64,000 nucleotides of DNA from Pseudomonas asgharzadehiana (GCF_019139815.1 NZ_CP077079.1:5711001-5775000), one strand, 5' to 3'; counted from the first letter of the stretch, positions 38,015-47,933 are shown. The notes: generated from the letters alone by a model not told the origin. Numbers and translations: made by a program.

Positions 38015-39718
38015 ATGAGCATTCCGTCCAGTACCCTCAGCAAGACCAATCGTCACCCAGCAGACGGTAAAAAACCCATCACCATCTTCGGCCCGGACTT
38101 CCCGTTTGCGTTCGATGACTGGATCGAGCACCCCGCCGGCCTGGGCAGCATTCCCACCGAACACCATGGTGCCGAGGTGGCGATTGTCGGCGCCGGTATT
38201 GCCGGGCTGGTGGCGGCCTATGAGCTGATGAAGCTGGGGCTCAAGCCCGTGGTATACGAAGCCTCGAAAATGGGCGGCCGCCTGCGCTCCCAGGCCTTCG
38301 AAGGCGCCGAAGGCATCATCGCAGAGCTCGGCGGCATGCGGTTCCCGGTGTCGTCCACAGCGTTTTATCACTATGTCGACAAGCTCGGCCTTCACACCAA
38401 ACCGTTTCCCAACCCGTTGACCCCGGCCTCCGGCAGCACGGTGATCGACCTCGAAGGCCAGACCCACTACGCACAAAAACTGGCCGACTTGCCTACCTTA
38501 TTCCAGGAAGTAGCCGACGCCTGGGCCGATGCCCTGGAAGCCGGCTCGCAGTTCGGCGATATCCAGCAAGCCATCCGCGACCGTGACGTACCGCGTCTCA
38601 AAGCACTGTGGAATAAACTGGTGCCGCTGTGGGACGACCGCACTTTCTATGATTTCGTCGCCACCTCCAAGGCCTTCGCCAAGCTGTCGTTCCATCACCG
38701 TGAAGTGTTCGGCCAGGTGGGTTTCGGCACCGGCGGCTGGGACTCGGACTTCCCCAACTCAATGCTGGAAATCTTTCGCGTAGTGATGACCAACTGCGAC
38801 GACCACCAGCACCTGGTGGTCGGCGGCGTGGCGCAAGTGCCCATGGGCATCTGGCGTCATGTGCCGGAGCGCTGCGCCCACTGGCCGGCCGGCACCAGCC
38901 TCAGTTCGCTGCACAGCGGCGCGCCTCGCGCGGGGGTCAAGCGGATTGCCCACGCTGAGGGTGGCCGCTTCGCGGTGACCGATAACTATGGCGACACCCG
39001 CGAATACGCCGCCGTGCTCACCACCTGCCAGAGCTGGCTGCTGACCACCCAGATCGAGTGCGACGAAACCCTGTTTTCGCAAAAGATGTGGATGGCCCTG
39101 GACCGCACGCGCTACATGCAATCGTCGAAAACCTTCGTGATGGTCGATCGCCCGTTCTGGAAAGACAAAGACCCGCAAACCGGCCGCGACCTGATGAGCA
39201 TGACCCTCACCGACCGCCTGACCCGCGGCACGTATTTGTTCGACAACGGGGACGACAAGCCGGGCGTGATCTGCCTGTCGTACTCGTGGATGAGCGACGC
39301 GCTGAAAATGCTGCCGCAACCTATCGATAAACGGGTGAAGCTGGCCCTCGATGCATTGAAGAAGATCTACCCGAAAGTCGATATCAAGGCGCGCATCATC
39401 GGCGACCCGATCACCGTATCCTGGGAGGCCGACCCCCATTTCCTCGGGGCCTTCAAGGGCGCGTTGCCCGGCCACTATCGCTACAACCAGCGGATGTACG
39501 CGCACTTTATGCAAAAAGACATGCCCGCCGAACAACGTGGGATTTTTATCGCCGGTGACGACGTCTCATGGACACCCGCCTGGGTCGAGGGCGCCGTACA
39601 AACCTCACTGAACGCCGTGTGGGGCATCATGACTCACTTCGGCGGCAGCACCCACGCCGAGAACCCAGGGCCTGGCGACGTGTTTGATGAGATCGGGCCG
39701 ATCGCCCTGGCCGATTAA
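38015..39718 (+). CDS. davB: L-lysine 2-monooxygenase DavB
   Basis: FAD-dependent enzyme that converts lysine with oxygen to 5-aminovaleramide, CO2 and water, the first step of the aminovalerate route. 567 residues, flavin amine oxidase superfamily. The dinucleotide-binding motif is VAIVGAGIAGLVAAYEL (about residues 55-71), followed by VVYEASKMGGRLRS. The C-terminal FAD region is RGIFIAGDDVSWTPAWVEGAVQT. The N-terminal segment NRHPADGKKPITIFGPDFPF and much of the rest match the P. putida DavB sequence as I remember it. Separated from davA by 11 bp, which makes the assignment much stronger than homology to generic amine oxidases. Confidence 0.93.
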   Translation: MSIPSSTLSKTNRHPADGKKPITIFGPDFPFAFDDWIEHPAGLGSIPTEHHGAEVAIVGAGIAGLVAAYELMKLGLKPVVYEASKMGGRLRSQAFEGAEGIIAELGGMRFPVSSTAFYHYVDKLGLHTKPFPNPLTPASGSTVIDLEGQTHYAQKLADLPTLFQEVADAWADALEAGSQFGDIQQAIRDRDVPRLKALWNKLVPLWDDRTFYDFVATSKAFAKLSFHHREVFGQVGFGTGGWDSDFPNSMLEIFRVVMTNCDDHQHLVVGGVAQVPMGIWRHVPERCAHWPAGTSLSSLHSGAPRAGVKRIAHAEGGRFAVTDNYGDTREYAAVLTTCQSWLLTTQIECDETLFSQKMWMALDRTRYMQSSKTFVMVDRPFWKDKDPQTGRDLMSMTLTDRLTRGTYLFDNGDDKPGVICLSYSWMSDALKMLPQPIDKRVKLALDALKKIYPKVDIKARIIGDPITVSWEADPHFLGAFKGALPGHYRYNQRMYAHFMQKDMPAEQRGIFIAGDDVSWTPAWVEGAVQTSLNAVWGIMTHFGGSTHAENPGPGDVFDEIGPIALAD

Positions 39719-39729
39719 GGAGTTACGCC

Positions 39730-40524
39730 ATGCGTGTCGCCCTGTACCAATGCCCGCCGCTACCGCTGGACGTGGCCGCTAACCTCGAGCGCCTGCACAA
39801 GGTGGCGCATGAGGCCACCGGCGCCGATGTGCTGGTGCTGCCGGAGATGTTTCTAACCGGTTACAACATCGGCGCTGAAGCAGTCGGCGCCTTGGCCGAG
39901 GCGCAGGATGGGAACGCTGCGCAAACCATTGCCGAGATCGCGCAAAGCGCCGGGCTGGCCATTCTGTACGGCTACCCGGAGCGGGCTGAGGATGGGCAGA
40001 TCTACAACGCCGCGCAGTTGATCGACACCCACGGGCAGCGCCTGTGTAACTACCGCAAGACCCACCTGTTTGGCGACCTGGATCACTCGATGTTCAGCGC
40101 CGGCGACGGTGACTTCCCACTGGTTAACCTCAACGGATGGACCCTGGGATTGCTGATCTGCTATGACCTGGAGTTCCCGGAAAACACCCGGCGCCTGGCA
40201 CTGGCCGGAGCCGAGCTGATCCTGGTGCCTACCGCCAACATGGTGCCGTTCGACTTTGTCGCTGACGTCACCGTGAGGGCGCGGGCCTTTGAAAACCAAT
40301 GCTACGTGGCCTACGCCAATTATTGCGGGCACGAAGATGAGATTCACTACTGCGGGCAAAGCAGCATTGCCGCGCCGAATGGCCAGCAAATCGCCCTGGC
40401 CAGCCTGGATGAAGCCTTGATTGTCGGCACGCTGGAGCACCAAGCGATCCTCGACGCCCGCGCCGCCAACGACTACCTGCAAGACCGTCGCCCCGACCTG
40501 TACGGCGCGCTGACCAAGCCCTGA
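39730..40524 (+). CDS. davA: 5-aminovaleramidase DavA (nitrilase superfamily)
   Basis: Hydrolyses 5-aminovaleramide to 5-aminovalerate and ammonia, the second step of lysine breakdown started by DavB. 264 residues, carbon-nitrogen hydrolase fold with the catalytic triad in LPEMFLTGYN (Glu), YRKTHLFGD (Lys) and LLICYDLEFPE (Cys). TANMVPFDF and CYVAYANYCG are further family landmarks. A GGAG site precedes the ATG. The next enzymes (DavT, DavD) are not in the window. The product is a presumed substrate of the agt-type importer at 0.8-5.2 kb. Confidence 0.93.
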   Translation: MRVALYQCPPLPLDVAANLERLHKVAHEATGADVLVLPEMFLTGYNIGAEAVGALAEAQDGNAAQTIAEIAQSAGLAILYGYPERAEDGQIYNAAQLIDTHGQRLCNYRKTHLFGDLDHSMFSAGDGDFPLVNLNGWTLGLLICYDLEFPENTRRLALAGAELILVPTANMVPFDFVADVTVRARAFENQCYVAYANYCGHEDEIHYCGQSSIAAPNGQQIALASLDEALIVGTLEHQAILDARAANDYLQDRRPDLYGALTKP

Positions 40525-40583
40525 GCCTGCGGGTTTGCCGACGGTTTGTTAGCATAGCCACCTCCTACGTTTCGGAAGTGCCC

Positions 40584-42950
40584 ATGTCTGCGCCGGCCCA
40601 CCCTCACCCCCAGCACCTGACCCTGGCCAATGGCCTGCGGGTTTCCCTGCGACATGCGCCGCGCTTGAAGCGTTGCGCCGCAGCGTTAAAGGTCGCTGCC
40701 GGCAGCCATGACGTGCCGTTAGCCTGGCCGGGCCTGGCGCATTTTCTTGAGCACTTGTTGTTTCTCGGTACTCAGCGCTTTCCCACGGGCGAAGGGTTGA
40801 TGGCCTTCGTGCAACGTCACGGTGGGCAAGTGAACGCCAGCACCCGCGAACGCACCACGGACTTTTTCTTCGAACTGCCTGTGCCGACCTTCGCCGATGG
40901 GCTGGATCGGTTGGCAGACATGCTGACTCATCCGCGCCTGGCGTTGGACGATCAACTGCGCGAGCGCGAAGTGCTGCACGCGGAATTCGTGGCCTGGTCC
41001 CAGGATGCCAAGGCTCAACAGCAGGTGGCGGTGTTTGAAGGCTTGGCGGCGGACCATCCGCTGCGTGGCTTTCACGCGGGCAACCGCGACACGCTACCGG
41101 TGGAGCGGGAGACCTTTCAGCAAGCGCTGCGCGAATTCCATGCACATTTCTATCAGAGCGGGCAGATGACCTTGAGCCTTGCCGGCCCGCAGTCACTGGT
41201 AGAGCTCGAAGCCCTGGCACAGCGGTTCAGCGAGCAGCTGACGTCAGGGCCTTGGCATCCCCAAGCCGTTCCGCCTGCCTTGATGCAGGGCCAGGCATAT
41301 AGCTGCCAACCTGGCGCCAGCCCGCATTGGCACCACGTCATCGCCTGCGAGGCATCGCGTGAAGCACTGGATTTTTTGTGTACCTGGCTCAATGCCCCGG
41401 CGCCCGGCGGCCTGCTCGCCGAGCTGAAAACACGCGGGCTGGCCACCGCAGTGCAGGCGTCGGCGCCGTACCACTTCGCCGGGCAAGCGCTGCTGGATAT
41501 CGTTATCACGCGCAGCACTCAAGGCGAACCGGCGACACAGATTCAGGCGCTGCTACATGATTGGCTGAGCTTTTTCGCACACAGCGACTGGACGCCACTG
41601 CGCGAAGAGTTCGCCCTGCTGAATGCTCGCCAACCACAGGTCCAGGACGCCCTGGCATTGGCCCGAAACGACAGCGAAGACCTTTCGGAGCAGGGCGCCA
41701 CAGCGCTCAAGGCCATGCTCGATTCGCTGCACCTGCCGCCCTCCAGGCACCCTTGGCAACTCCCCCCGAACAACCCGTTCCTACGGCCGCCGATCAAGGA
41801 AGAACGCGCGGGCCTGATTCGCGGCCAAACCAGCGCGCATCGAGGCTTACGTACTTTTGCCCAGGATCGTTCCCGAGGGCGTCGAGAGGTAGCGGCGCCG
41901 ACGTTCAGCCAGGCGCTGGCGGATAGCAGCGGTGAAGGTGCGCTGTACCTGCGCTGGCAGTTCGAATGCGCGGCGCCCGCACTAGAAAGCACTATGCAAG
42001 CCGTGCGGGAGAGCGCTCACCAAGCAGGCGTCGAGCTGTCTTTCGAAACCGCCGGCAATGAATGGCTGCTGAAAATAATCGGGCTGCACGAGCCGATGCC
42101 GGCCATCCTCGAAGCCTTGGCCCAGCGCCTGAATCAGCCCCAGGAGGCGCCTCTCGTTCCGACGCCCATGATGGCCATTCGCGAACTGCTCAAGGCGTTA
42201 CCGGCGTGCTGCGCCGCAAGCCATTTCGCCCCCGGCGAACAGCCCGCCGCATGGAGCACCGCCCGCTGGCATGGCCTCGGTCTGGGTTTTCCCGCCGCGT
42301 GCGAAGCGGCGCTCAAGTCCGCCGCCGCTCGCCTGCCGGGCCAACCCACCAGCCTGGAGCACACACACCAAGACCTCAGCGGCCAACGCGTGTGGCATGA
42401 GGTAAAAACCGACTCCACCGAAGCCGCCTTACTGCTGTTTTGCCCAACACCCAGCCAAGCCCTGGCGGACGAAGCCGCGTGGCGCCTGCTCGGTCATATT
42501 CTCCAGGGGCCGTTCTACCAACGCCTGCGGGTCGAACTGCAAGTGGGCTACGCCGTATTCAGCGGTATCCGACAGATCAACGGGCAAACCGGCCTGCTGT
42601 TTGGCGTGCAATCCCCGAGCGTGCCCCTTGAGGGGATCGTTGCGCACCTTCAGACATTTCTGACGCAATTGCCGGCGCTGGTCCGCAGCCGCGCAAACGC
42701 GGGCAACCTGGCACTGGCGCAGCAGTTCTCGCCTCAGGTGCTGTCGATGACCCAAGCCGCTGAATGGCTATGGCACGCGCATCTGGCGGGCCACCCGTCG
42801 GATTATCTGGCGCGCCTTCAGGCGTTGATCCAAAGCTGCGGCGTTGATGAGCTTTTACTCGCCGCCCAGCAACTGAACGATGCCCAAGGCGGCTGGCGCT
42901 GTGTGGCCAACGGTTCGCACACCGGTGACGGGTGGAAACCAGCGGGCTGA
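40584..42950 (+). CDS. pqqF: PQQ biosynthesis peptidase PqqF
   Basis: Insulinase-family (M16) zinc peptidase thought to take part in cutting the modified PqqA peptide. 788 residues from the ATG at 40584, with CGGAAG just upstream. The inverted zinc motif HxxEH is H53-E56-H57 (AHFLEHLLFLGT) with a distal Glu around residue 130. The C-terminal half is the inactive M16 lobe (LRVELQVGYAVFSGIRQ). Lies 59 bp after davA and directly upstream of pqqA, the normal Pseudomonas arrangement pqqF-A-B-C-D-E. Confidence 0.93.
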   Translation: MSAPAHPHPQHLTLANGLRVSLRHAPRLKRCAAALKVAAGSHDVPLAWPGLAHFLEHLLFLGTQRFPTGEGLMAFVQRHGGQVNASTRERTTDFFFELPVPTFADGLDRLADMLTHPRLALDDQLREREVLHAEFVAWSQDAKAQQQVAVFEGLAADHPLRGFHAGNRDTLPVERETFQQALREFHAHFYQSGQMTLSLAGPQSLVELEALAQRFSEQLTSGPWHPQAVPPALMQGQAYSCQPGASPHWHHVIACEASREALDFLCTWLNAPAPGGLLAELKTRGLATAVQASAPYHFAGQALLDIVITRSTQGEPATQIQALLHDWLSFFAHSDWTPLREEFALLNARQPQVQDALALARNDSEDLSEQGATALKAMLDSLHLPPSRHPWQLPPNNPFLRPPIKEERAGLIRGQTSAHRGLRTFAQDRSRGRREVAAPTFSQALADSSGEGALYLRWQFECAAPALESTMQAVRESAHQAGVELSFETAGNEWLLKIIGLHEPMPAILEALAQRLNQPQEAPLVPTPMMAIRELLKALPACCAASHFAPGEQPAAWSTARWHGLGLGFPAACEAALKSAAARLPGQPTSLEHTHQDLSGQRVWHEVKTDSTEAALLLFCPTPSQALADEAAWRLLGHILQGPFYQRLRVELQVGYAVFSGIRQINGQTGLLFGVQSPSVPLEGIVAHLQTFLTQLPALVRSRANAGNLALAQQFSPQVLSMTQAAEWLWHAHLAGHPSDYLARLQALIQSCGVDELLLAAQQLNDAQGGWRCVANGSHTGDGWKPAG

Positions 42951-43040
42951 TCATTGCCTACGCTGCAATAGGCTTTTTCCACCAAGACAGCGCTAACTTG
43001 ATTAGAATTGCGTAACATTCCCGGGCGAACATCTGAACAT

Positions 43041-43064
43041 CTCCAGCTGGAGGTGGACTATATG
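43041..43064 (+). promoter_or_regulatory. Palindrome with Shine-Dalgarno before an upstream in-frame pqqA start
   Basis: CTCCAGCTGGAG is a perfect palindrome whose right half supplies GGAGG eight bases ahead of an ATG at 43062. That ATG is in frame with pqqA and would add 16 residues ([16 protein letters not shown]). The palindrome may be an operator or a small hairpin that hides the ribosome site. Confidence 0.45.
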
Positions 43065-43109
43065 TATTACTTGGTAGTAAACGTCCCATCCCTTCGTAGG
43101 AGTAAGAAT

Positions 43110-43184
43110 ATGACTTGGTCCAAACCTGCTTACACTGATCTGCGCATCGGCTTCGAAGTCACCATGTACTTCGCCAGCCGTTAA
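43110..43184 (+). CDS. pqqA: PQQ precursor peptide PqqA
   Basis: Ribosomally made precursor of pyrroloquinoline quinone, 24 residues ([20 protein letters not shown] then FASR). Glu16 and Tyr20 form the conserved E-x3-Y pair that PqqE crosslinks to build the cofactor. AGGAG stands seven bases before the ATG. A second possible start at 43062, with its own GGAGG, would give a 40-residue form in the same frame. A terminator follows immediately, which fits the known excess of pqqA transcript over downstream genes. Confidence 0.96.
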   Translation: MTWSKPAYTDLRIGFEVTMYFASR

Positions 43185-43200
43185 TCCGCTGGGTAATACA

Positions 43201-43227
43201 ACGCCTCGGTTCGCCCGGGGCGTTTTT
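43201..43227 (+). terminator. Terminator between pqqA and pqqB
   Basis: ACGCCTCGG-ttcgc-CCGGGGCGT followed by TTTTT; 9-bp stem with one wobble. Starts 17 bp after the pqqA stop and 29 bp before pqqB. Likely lets pqqA be made in large excess, with read-through supplying pqqBCDE. Confidence 0.85.
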
Positions 43228-43255
43228 GTTTTGAGCTTTGCGTGATGGAGCAATC

Positions 43256-44167
43256 ATGTTTGTCCAGATTCTAGGTTCTGCCGCCGGCGGTGGTTTCCCA
43301 CAGTGGAATTGCAACTGCGTGAACTGCGCAGGTTTTCGTGACGGCAGCCTGCGGGCGCAGGCGCGTACCCAGTCGTCCATCGCGATCTCCGACGACGGCG
43401 TGAATTGGGTGCTGTGCAACGCCTCCCCGGATATTCGCGCGCAACTGCAAGCGTTTGCGCCGATGCAACCCGGCCGTGCGCTGCGCGATACCGGCATCGG
43501 CGCGATCATCCTGATGGACAGCCAGATCGACCACACCACCGGCCTGTTGAGCCTGCGCGAAGGCTGCCCGCACCAGGTGTGGTGCACCGACATGGTCCAT
43601 GAAGACCTGAGCACCGGTTTCCCGCTGTTCACCATGCTCACTCACTGGAACGGCGGCCTGGCCTGGAACCGCATCGAGCTGGACGCCAGCTTCAGCATCC
43701 CCGCCTGCCCGAACCTGCGTTTCACCCCGCTACCGCTGCGCAGCGCCGCACCGCCCTACTCGCCGCACCGCTTCGACCCGCACCCGGGCGACAATATCGG
43801 CCTGATCGTCGAAGACCTGCGCACCGGCGGCAAACTGTTCTATGCCCCGGGGCTGGGCAAGGTCGACGCGCCATTGCTGGAGATCATGGCCGGCAGCGAC
43901 TGCCTGCTGGTGGACGGCACGATGTGGGACGACGATGAAATGCAGCGCCGGGGCGTCGGCACCCGCACCGGGCGCGAGATGGGCCACCTGGCGCAGAACG
44001 GCCCCGGCGGCATGCTCGAAGTGCTTGAGCAGCTACCGGCGCAACGCAAGGTGCTTATCCACATCAACAACACCAACCCGATCCTCGATGAAGACTCCCC
44101 CGAGCGGGCAGAGCTGGCGCGGCGCAATGTCGAAGTGGCTTACGACGGCATGAGCATTGAACTGTAG
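43256..44167 (+). CDS. pqqB: PQQ biosynthesis protein PqqB
   Basis: Metallo-beta-lactamase-fold protein, 303 residues from the ATG at 43256 (GGAG upstream). N-terminus [19 protein letters not shown] contains the Cys pair that binds structural zinc. Proposed to act as a hydroxylase on an intermediate of the pathway. [11 protein letters not shown] keeps only part of the usual lactamase histidine motif, as in other PqqB proteins. 11 bp ahead of pqqC. Confidence 0.95.
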   Translation: MFVQILGSAAGGGFPQWNCNCVNCAGFRDGSLRAQARTQSSIAISDDGVNWVLCNASPDIRAQLQAFAPMQPGRALRDTGIGAIILMDSQIDHTTGLLSLREGCPHQVWCTDMVHEDLSTGFPLFTMLTHWNGGLAWNRIELDASFSIPACPNLRFTPLPLRSAAPPYSPHRFDPHPGDNIGLIVEDLRTGGKLFYAPGLGKVDAPLLEIMAGSDCLLVDGTMWDDDEMQRRGVGTRTGREMGHLAQNGPGGMLEVLEQLPAQRKVLIHINNTNPILDEDSPERAELARRNVEVAYDGMSIEL

Positions 44168-44178
44168 GAGCAACGCAA

Positions 44179-44931
44179 ATGACTGACACACCGCTGACGC
44201 CCGCCGAGTTCGAAGCGGCCTTGCGGGCCAAGGGCGCCTTCTACCATATTCACCACCCGTACCACGTGGCGATGTATGAAGGCCGCGCCAGCCGCGAACA
44301 GATCCAGGGCTGGGTCGCCAACCGCTTCTACTATCAGGTAAACATTCCCCTGAAAGACGCCGCGATCCTGGCCAACTGCCCGGACCGCGAGATCCGTCGC
44401 GAATGGATCCAGCGCCTGCTCGACCATGACGGCGCGCCCGGAGAAGACGGCGGCATCGAAGCCTGGTTGCGCCTGGGCCAGGCCGTCGGTCTCGACCCGG
44501 ACCAACTGCGCTCCCAGGAACTGGTGCTGCCCGGCGTGCGTTTTGCGGTGGATGCCTACGTCAACTTTGCCCGTCGCGCCAGTTGGCAGGAAGCTGCCAG
44601 CAGTTCGCTGACCGAGCTGTTCGCGCCGCAGATCCACCAATCGCGCCTCGACAGCTGGCCACAGCATTACCCGTGGATCGACCCGACCGGCTACGAGTAC
44701 TTTCGCACCCGCCTGGGCCAGGCCCGTCGCGATGTTGAACACGGCTTGGCGATCACCCTGCAGCACTACACCACCCGTGAAGGCCAGGACCGCATGCTGG
44801 AAATTCTCCAGTTCAAACTGGACATCCTGTGGAGCATGCTCGACGCCATGAGCATGGCCTATGAACTCAAACGCCCGCCCTATCACAGCGTGACCGAGCA
44901 GCGGGTCTGGCATAAAGGGATCGCCCTATGA
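44179..44931 (+). CDS. pqqC: Pyrroloquinoline-quinone synthase PqqC
   Basis: Cofactorless oxidase that closes the ring and carries out the last eight-electron oxidation to PQQ. 250 residues, the standard length. Helical TenA-like fold with the family segments [40 protein letters not shown] and [20 protein letters not shown]. Overlaps pqqD by 4 bp. Confidence 0.96.
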   Translation: MTDTPLTPAEFEAALRAKGAFYHIHHPYHVAMYEGRASREQIQGWVANRFYYQVNIPLKDAAILANCPDREIRREWIQRLLDHDGAPGEDGGIEAWLRLGQAVGLDPDQLRSQELVLPGVRFAVDAYVNFARRASWQEAASSSLTELFAPQIHQSRLDSWPQHYPWIDPTGYEYFRTRLGQARRDVEHGLAITLQHYTTREGQDRMLEILQFKLDILWSMLDAMSMAYELKRPPYHSVTEQRVWHKGIAL

Positions 44932-45203
44932 GCTTTGATCGCAGCAAAATACCGACCTGGCGCCAGGGCTATCGTTACCAGTACGAGCCGGCGCAAAAAG
45001 GCCATGTATTGCTCTACCCCGAAGGCATGATCAAGCTCAACGACAGTGCCGCGTTGATCGGCGGCTTGATCGATGGCGAGCGCGACGTAGCGGCGATCAT
45101 CGCCAAACTGGACCAACAATTTCCTGGTGTGTCTGAGCTCGGTGACGACATCGAGCAATTCATGGAGGTCGCCCGTGCTGAGCACTGGATTACCCTTGCC
45201 TGA
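44928..45203 (+). CDS. pqqD: PQQ biosynthesis chaperone PqqD
   Basis: RiPP recognition element that binds PqqA and presents it to PqqE. 91 residues, with the winged-helix-like sequence [19 protein letters not shown] and [19 protein letters not shown]. Overlaps pqqC by 4 bp; pqqE starts inside its last 29 bases, so the peptide chaperone and the radical SAM enzyme are coupled. Confidence 0.95.
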   Translation: MSFDRSKIPTWRQGYRYQYEPAQKGHVLLYPEGMIKLNDSAALIGGLIDGERDVAAIIAKLDQQFPGVSELGDDIEQFMEVARAEHWITLA

Positions 45204-46326
45204 AAAGCCAGCCATCGGCCTGCCCTTGTGGCTGTTGGCCGAGCTGACCTACCGCTGCCCGTTGCAGTGCCCTTACTGCTCCAACCCGCTGGATTTCGCC
45301 GAGCAGGGCAAAGAGCTGAGCACCGAGCAGTGGATCAAGGTGTTTCGTGAAGCCCGCGAAATGGGCGCCGCGCAGTTGGGTTTTTCCGGCGGTGAACCGC
45401 TGGTGCGCCAGGACCTCGCGGAGTTGATCGCCGAGGCGCGCAAGCTGGGCTTCTACACCAACCTGATCACCTCCGGCATCGGCCTGACCGAGCAGAAAAT
45501 CAGCGACTTCAAGAAGGCCGGCCTGGACCATATCCAGATCAGCTTCCAGGCCAGCGACGAGCAGGTGAACAACCTGCTGGCCGGCTCGAAAAAAGCCTTC
45601 GCGCAAAAGCTGGAAATGGCCCGGGCGGTGAAAGCCCACGGCTACCCGATGGTGCTGAACTTCGTCACCCATCGGCACAATATCGACAAGATCGACCGCA
45701 TCATCGAGCTGTGCATCGCGCTGGAAGCGGACTTCGTCGAGCTTGCCACCTGCCAGTTCTACGGCTGGGCGCAGCTCAATCGCGTGGGTTTATTGCCCAC
45801 CAAAGAACAGTTGGTGCGTGCCGAACGCATCACCAACGAATACCGCGCAAAGCTCGAAGCGCAAGGCCACCCGTGCAAACTGATCTTTGTGACCCCGGAT
45901 TACTACGAGGAGCGCCCCAAAGCCTGCATGAACGGCTGGGGCAGTATTTTTCTGACGGTCACACCGGACGGCACCGCCCTGCCCTGCCACGGAGCCCGAC
46001 AAATGCCGGTGCAGTTTCCCAATGTGCGCGACCACAGCATGCAGCACATCTGGTACGACTCCTTTGGCTTCAATCGCTTTCGCGGCTACGACTGGATGCC
46101 CGAGCCATGCCGTTCATGCGACGAAAAGGAAAAGGACTTCGGCGGCTGCCGTTGCCAGGCCTTCATGCTCACGGGCGACGCCAGCAATGCCGACCCCGTG
46201 TGCAGCAAGTCCGAACACCACGGCATCATCCTGCAAGCGCGGGAAGACGCCGAGCACGCCAGCCTGAGCATCGAGCAACTGGCCTTTCGCAATGAGCGCA
46301 ACTCACGGCTCATCGCAAAAGGCTAA
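45175..46326 (+). CDS. pqqE: PqqA peptide cyclase PqqE (radical SAM)
   Basis: Radical SAM/SPASM enzyme that joins Glu and Tyr of PqqA. 383 residues from the GTG at 45175, which has GGAGG about 8 bases upstream inside pqqD; a longer frame back to 45127 would not fit the family. The SAM-cluster cysteines are C28, C32 and C35 ([10 protein letters not shown]). SPASM-domain cysteines are in [18 protein letters not shown] and [20 protein letters not shown]. Last of the pqqABCDE genes. Confidence 0.95.
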   Translation: MLSTGLPLPEKPAIGLPLWLLAELTYRCPLQCPYCSNPLDFAEQGKELSTEQWIKVFREAREMGAAQLGFSGGEPLVRQDLAELIAEARKLGFYTNLITSGIGLTEQKISDFKKAGLDHIQISFQASDEQVNNLLAGSKKAFAQKLEMARAVKAHGYPMVLNFVTHRHNIDKIDRIIELCIALEADFVELATCQFYGWAQLNRVGLLPTKEQLVRAERITNEYRAKLEAQGHPCKLIFVTPDYYEERPKACMNGWGSIFLTVTPDGTALPCHGARQMPVQFPNVRDHSMQHIWYDSFGFNRFRGYDWMPEPCRSCDEKEKDFGGCRCQAFMLTGDASNADPVCSKSEHHGIILQAREDAEHASLSIEQLAFRNERNSRLIAKG

Positions 46327-46331
46327 GGGCC

Positions 46332-46490
46332 TCAGCGCTTGGCGATGATGTACACCGCATGGATGATGCCAGGGAAGTAACCGCACAAGGTCAGCAGAAT
46401 ATTCAGCCAGAACGCGCCGCCGAAGCCTACTTGCAGGAACACACCCAGTGGCGGCAGCAGAATAGCGATGATGATACGAATGAAATCCAT
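46332..46490 (-). CDS. YqaE/Pmp3 family small membrane protein
   Basis: 52 residues (MDFIRIIIAILLPPLGVFLQ ... IIHAVYIIAKR), too short for a standard open-reading-frame cutoff. Two hydrophobic helices with the family signature LPPLGVFLQVGFGG and LNILLTLCGYFPGIIHA. Pmp3/YqaE proteins are stress-linked plasma-membrane proteolipids that affect ion balance. GGAG lies 7 bases ahead of the ATG. Convergent with pqqE: the stop codons are only about 6 bp apart. Confidence 0.9.
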   Translation of the reverse strand: MDFIRIIIAILLPPLGVFLQVGFGGAFWLNILLTLCGYFPGIIHAVYIIAKR

Positions 46491-46596
46491 GGGTCAGCTC
46501 CATAAAATCGGCTCGTGTGAGCCGTGTAGCTAATCGACCTTGGGGGCTCGTGAGGGTTCAGTGAGTTCTGGCATTGCGCCATCCCGCAATAAGCAT

Positions 46597-46635
46597 AAAA
46601 AAACGCCCCCAGCCAAAAGAGTCAGGCTGGAGGCG
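46597..46635 (-). terminator. Terminator of the aminotransferase gene
   Basis: On the minus strand CGCCTCCAGCC and GGCTGGGGGCG pair around a 10-base loop and run into TTTTTTT. Lies 36 bp after the stop of the gene at 46671. Confidence 0.88.
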
Positions 46636-46670
46636 CCGCGTATACCGCGAGACGGTTCAGGAATAACAGG

Positions 46671-47933
46671 TTAAACGGCGATGCCCTTGCGGCATTGCAG
46701 CTGCGCGGTGCGTACGCGGGAGAAGGCGCGGGCCAGGCGCAGGAGCATTTCGTCGATGTTGCTTTTGCTCACCGTCAGCGCGGGGGTCAAGCGCAGGCAG
46801 TCGGGTTGCGGCGCGGTGAGGATCAGGCCTTCGTGCAGCGCGGCTTTTACCACGGCATGTGCTGAATCCTCCGACAACGTCAAGCCCCATATCAGGCCTT
46901 GGCCGCGCAGTTGGCCGTGATCGTAGCGGTAAGCCAGGCGCGCCAGCCCTTCGCCCAGATAAACGCCGGACTCGCGCACATGCTCGAGAAAGCCGTGCTC
47001 CAGCACCGTGTCGAGCACCGCCGCGCCGGCCGATGCCATCAGCGCGTTGCCATGATGGGTGCCGTCCAACTCACCCACTTCAAAGCAGCACGCCTTGCCG
47101 CGTGCCAACAGTGCCGCCAAGGGCACGCCGCCGCCCAGGCCTTTACCGAGGGTGATGATGTCGGCGCGCACGCCGTACTGCTGCTCGGCAAGTAACGTCC
47201 CGCAACGGCCAAGGCCGGTTTGCACTTCGTCAAGAATCAGCAGGATCCCCAGTTCACGGCACAGCCGCTCGACGCCCTTCAAGTAATGCTCGGTGGCGGG
47301 AATGACGCCGACGCCCTGGAGCGGCTCAAGCATGATCGCCACGGTTTGCGCATCGACGGCGGCATGCAGCGCCGGCAGATCGTTGAATGGCACGTGGGTA
47401 AAGCCGGGTAATTGGGGTTCGAAGCGGTTTTCCAAGGCGCCCGCCGAGGCCGCCAGCGTCGCGAAGCTGCGGCCATGGCAACCGTTGCTGGCGCTGATAA
47501 TGCGGTATGCGCCGCCGCGATGCAGTTGGCCCCATTTGCGCGCCAACTTGATCGCCGCTTCACAGGCTTCGGCGCCGCTGTTGAGCAGGTAGGCCTGGTC
47601 GCTGCCGGTGCGGTGGCACAAACGCTCGACGAGATTGAGCTGGGTGCGGTTATGCAGGCCCATGCCGGGGTTGATCAGTGCTTGGGTCTGTTCACCGAGG
47701 GCGCGGATCAATACCTGCGGGCTATGGCCGAGGCTGTTCGCGCCATTGCCCTGGCTGAAGTCCAGGTAAGCGCGGTCGTCGCTGTCCCACAACCAGGAAC
47801 CCTGGCCACGCAAAAACACGTGTGGCGGCCGTGCCACGGTAGGCATCAAGGATTCACTGGTCACGTCACCCGCTGCGTCCATAACCAAGTCATCCAGGCT
47901 GGGCGTGGGGCGACGCCTAGTGAACAGATTCAC
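46671..47933 (-). CDS. Class III aminotransferase (acetylornithine aminotransferase-like)
   Basis: PLP-dependent aminotransferase of the ArgD/ornithine class, 420 residues. PLP-binding landmarks: LLNSGAEACEAAIKLARKWG, the Asp in LLILDEVQTGLGRCGTL, and the Schiff-base Lys in ITLGKGLGGGVPLAALL. It is not the main argD by context. It faces a LysR gene and lies 3' to 3' with the pqq cluster. I recall P. fluorescens B16 pqqI/pqqH as an aminotransferase and a regulator near pqqFABCDE, so these two genes may be those, but that identification is from memory and weak. Substrate unknown. Confidence 0.82.
   Translation of the reverse strand: MNLFTRRRPTPSLDDLVMDAAGDVTSESLMPTVARPPHVFLRGQGSWLWDSDDRAYLDFSQGNGANSLGHSPQVLIRALGEQTQALINPGMGLHNRTQLNLVERLCHRTGSDQAYLLNSGAEACEAAIKLARKWGQLHRGGAYRIISASNGCHGRSFATLAASAGALENRFEPQLPGFTHVPFNDLPALHAAVDAQTVAIMLEPLQGVGVIPATEHYLKGVERLCRELGILLILDEVQTGLGRCGTLLAEQQYGVRADIITLGKGLGGGVPLAALLARGKACCFEVGELDGTHHGNALMASAGAAVLDTVLEHGFLEHVRESGVYLGEGLARLAYRYDHGQLRGQGLIWGLTLSEDSAHAVVKAALHEGLILTAPQPDCLRLTPALTVSKSNIDEMLLRLARAFSRVRTAQLQCRKGIAV

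Noticed and set aside
46303..46503. 66-codon minus-strand frame overlapping the Pmp3-type gene
   Set aside because: Different frame from the clear YqaE/Pmp3 protein; His/Arg-rich and without motif.
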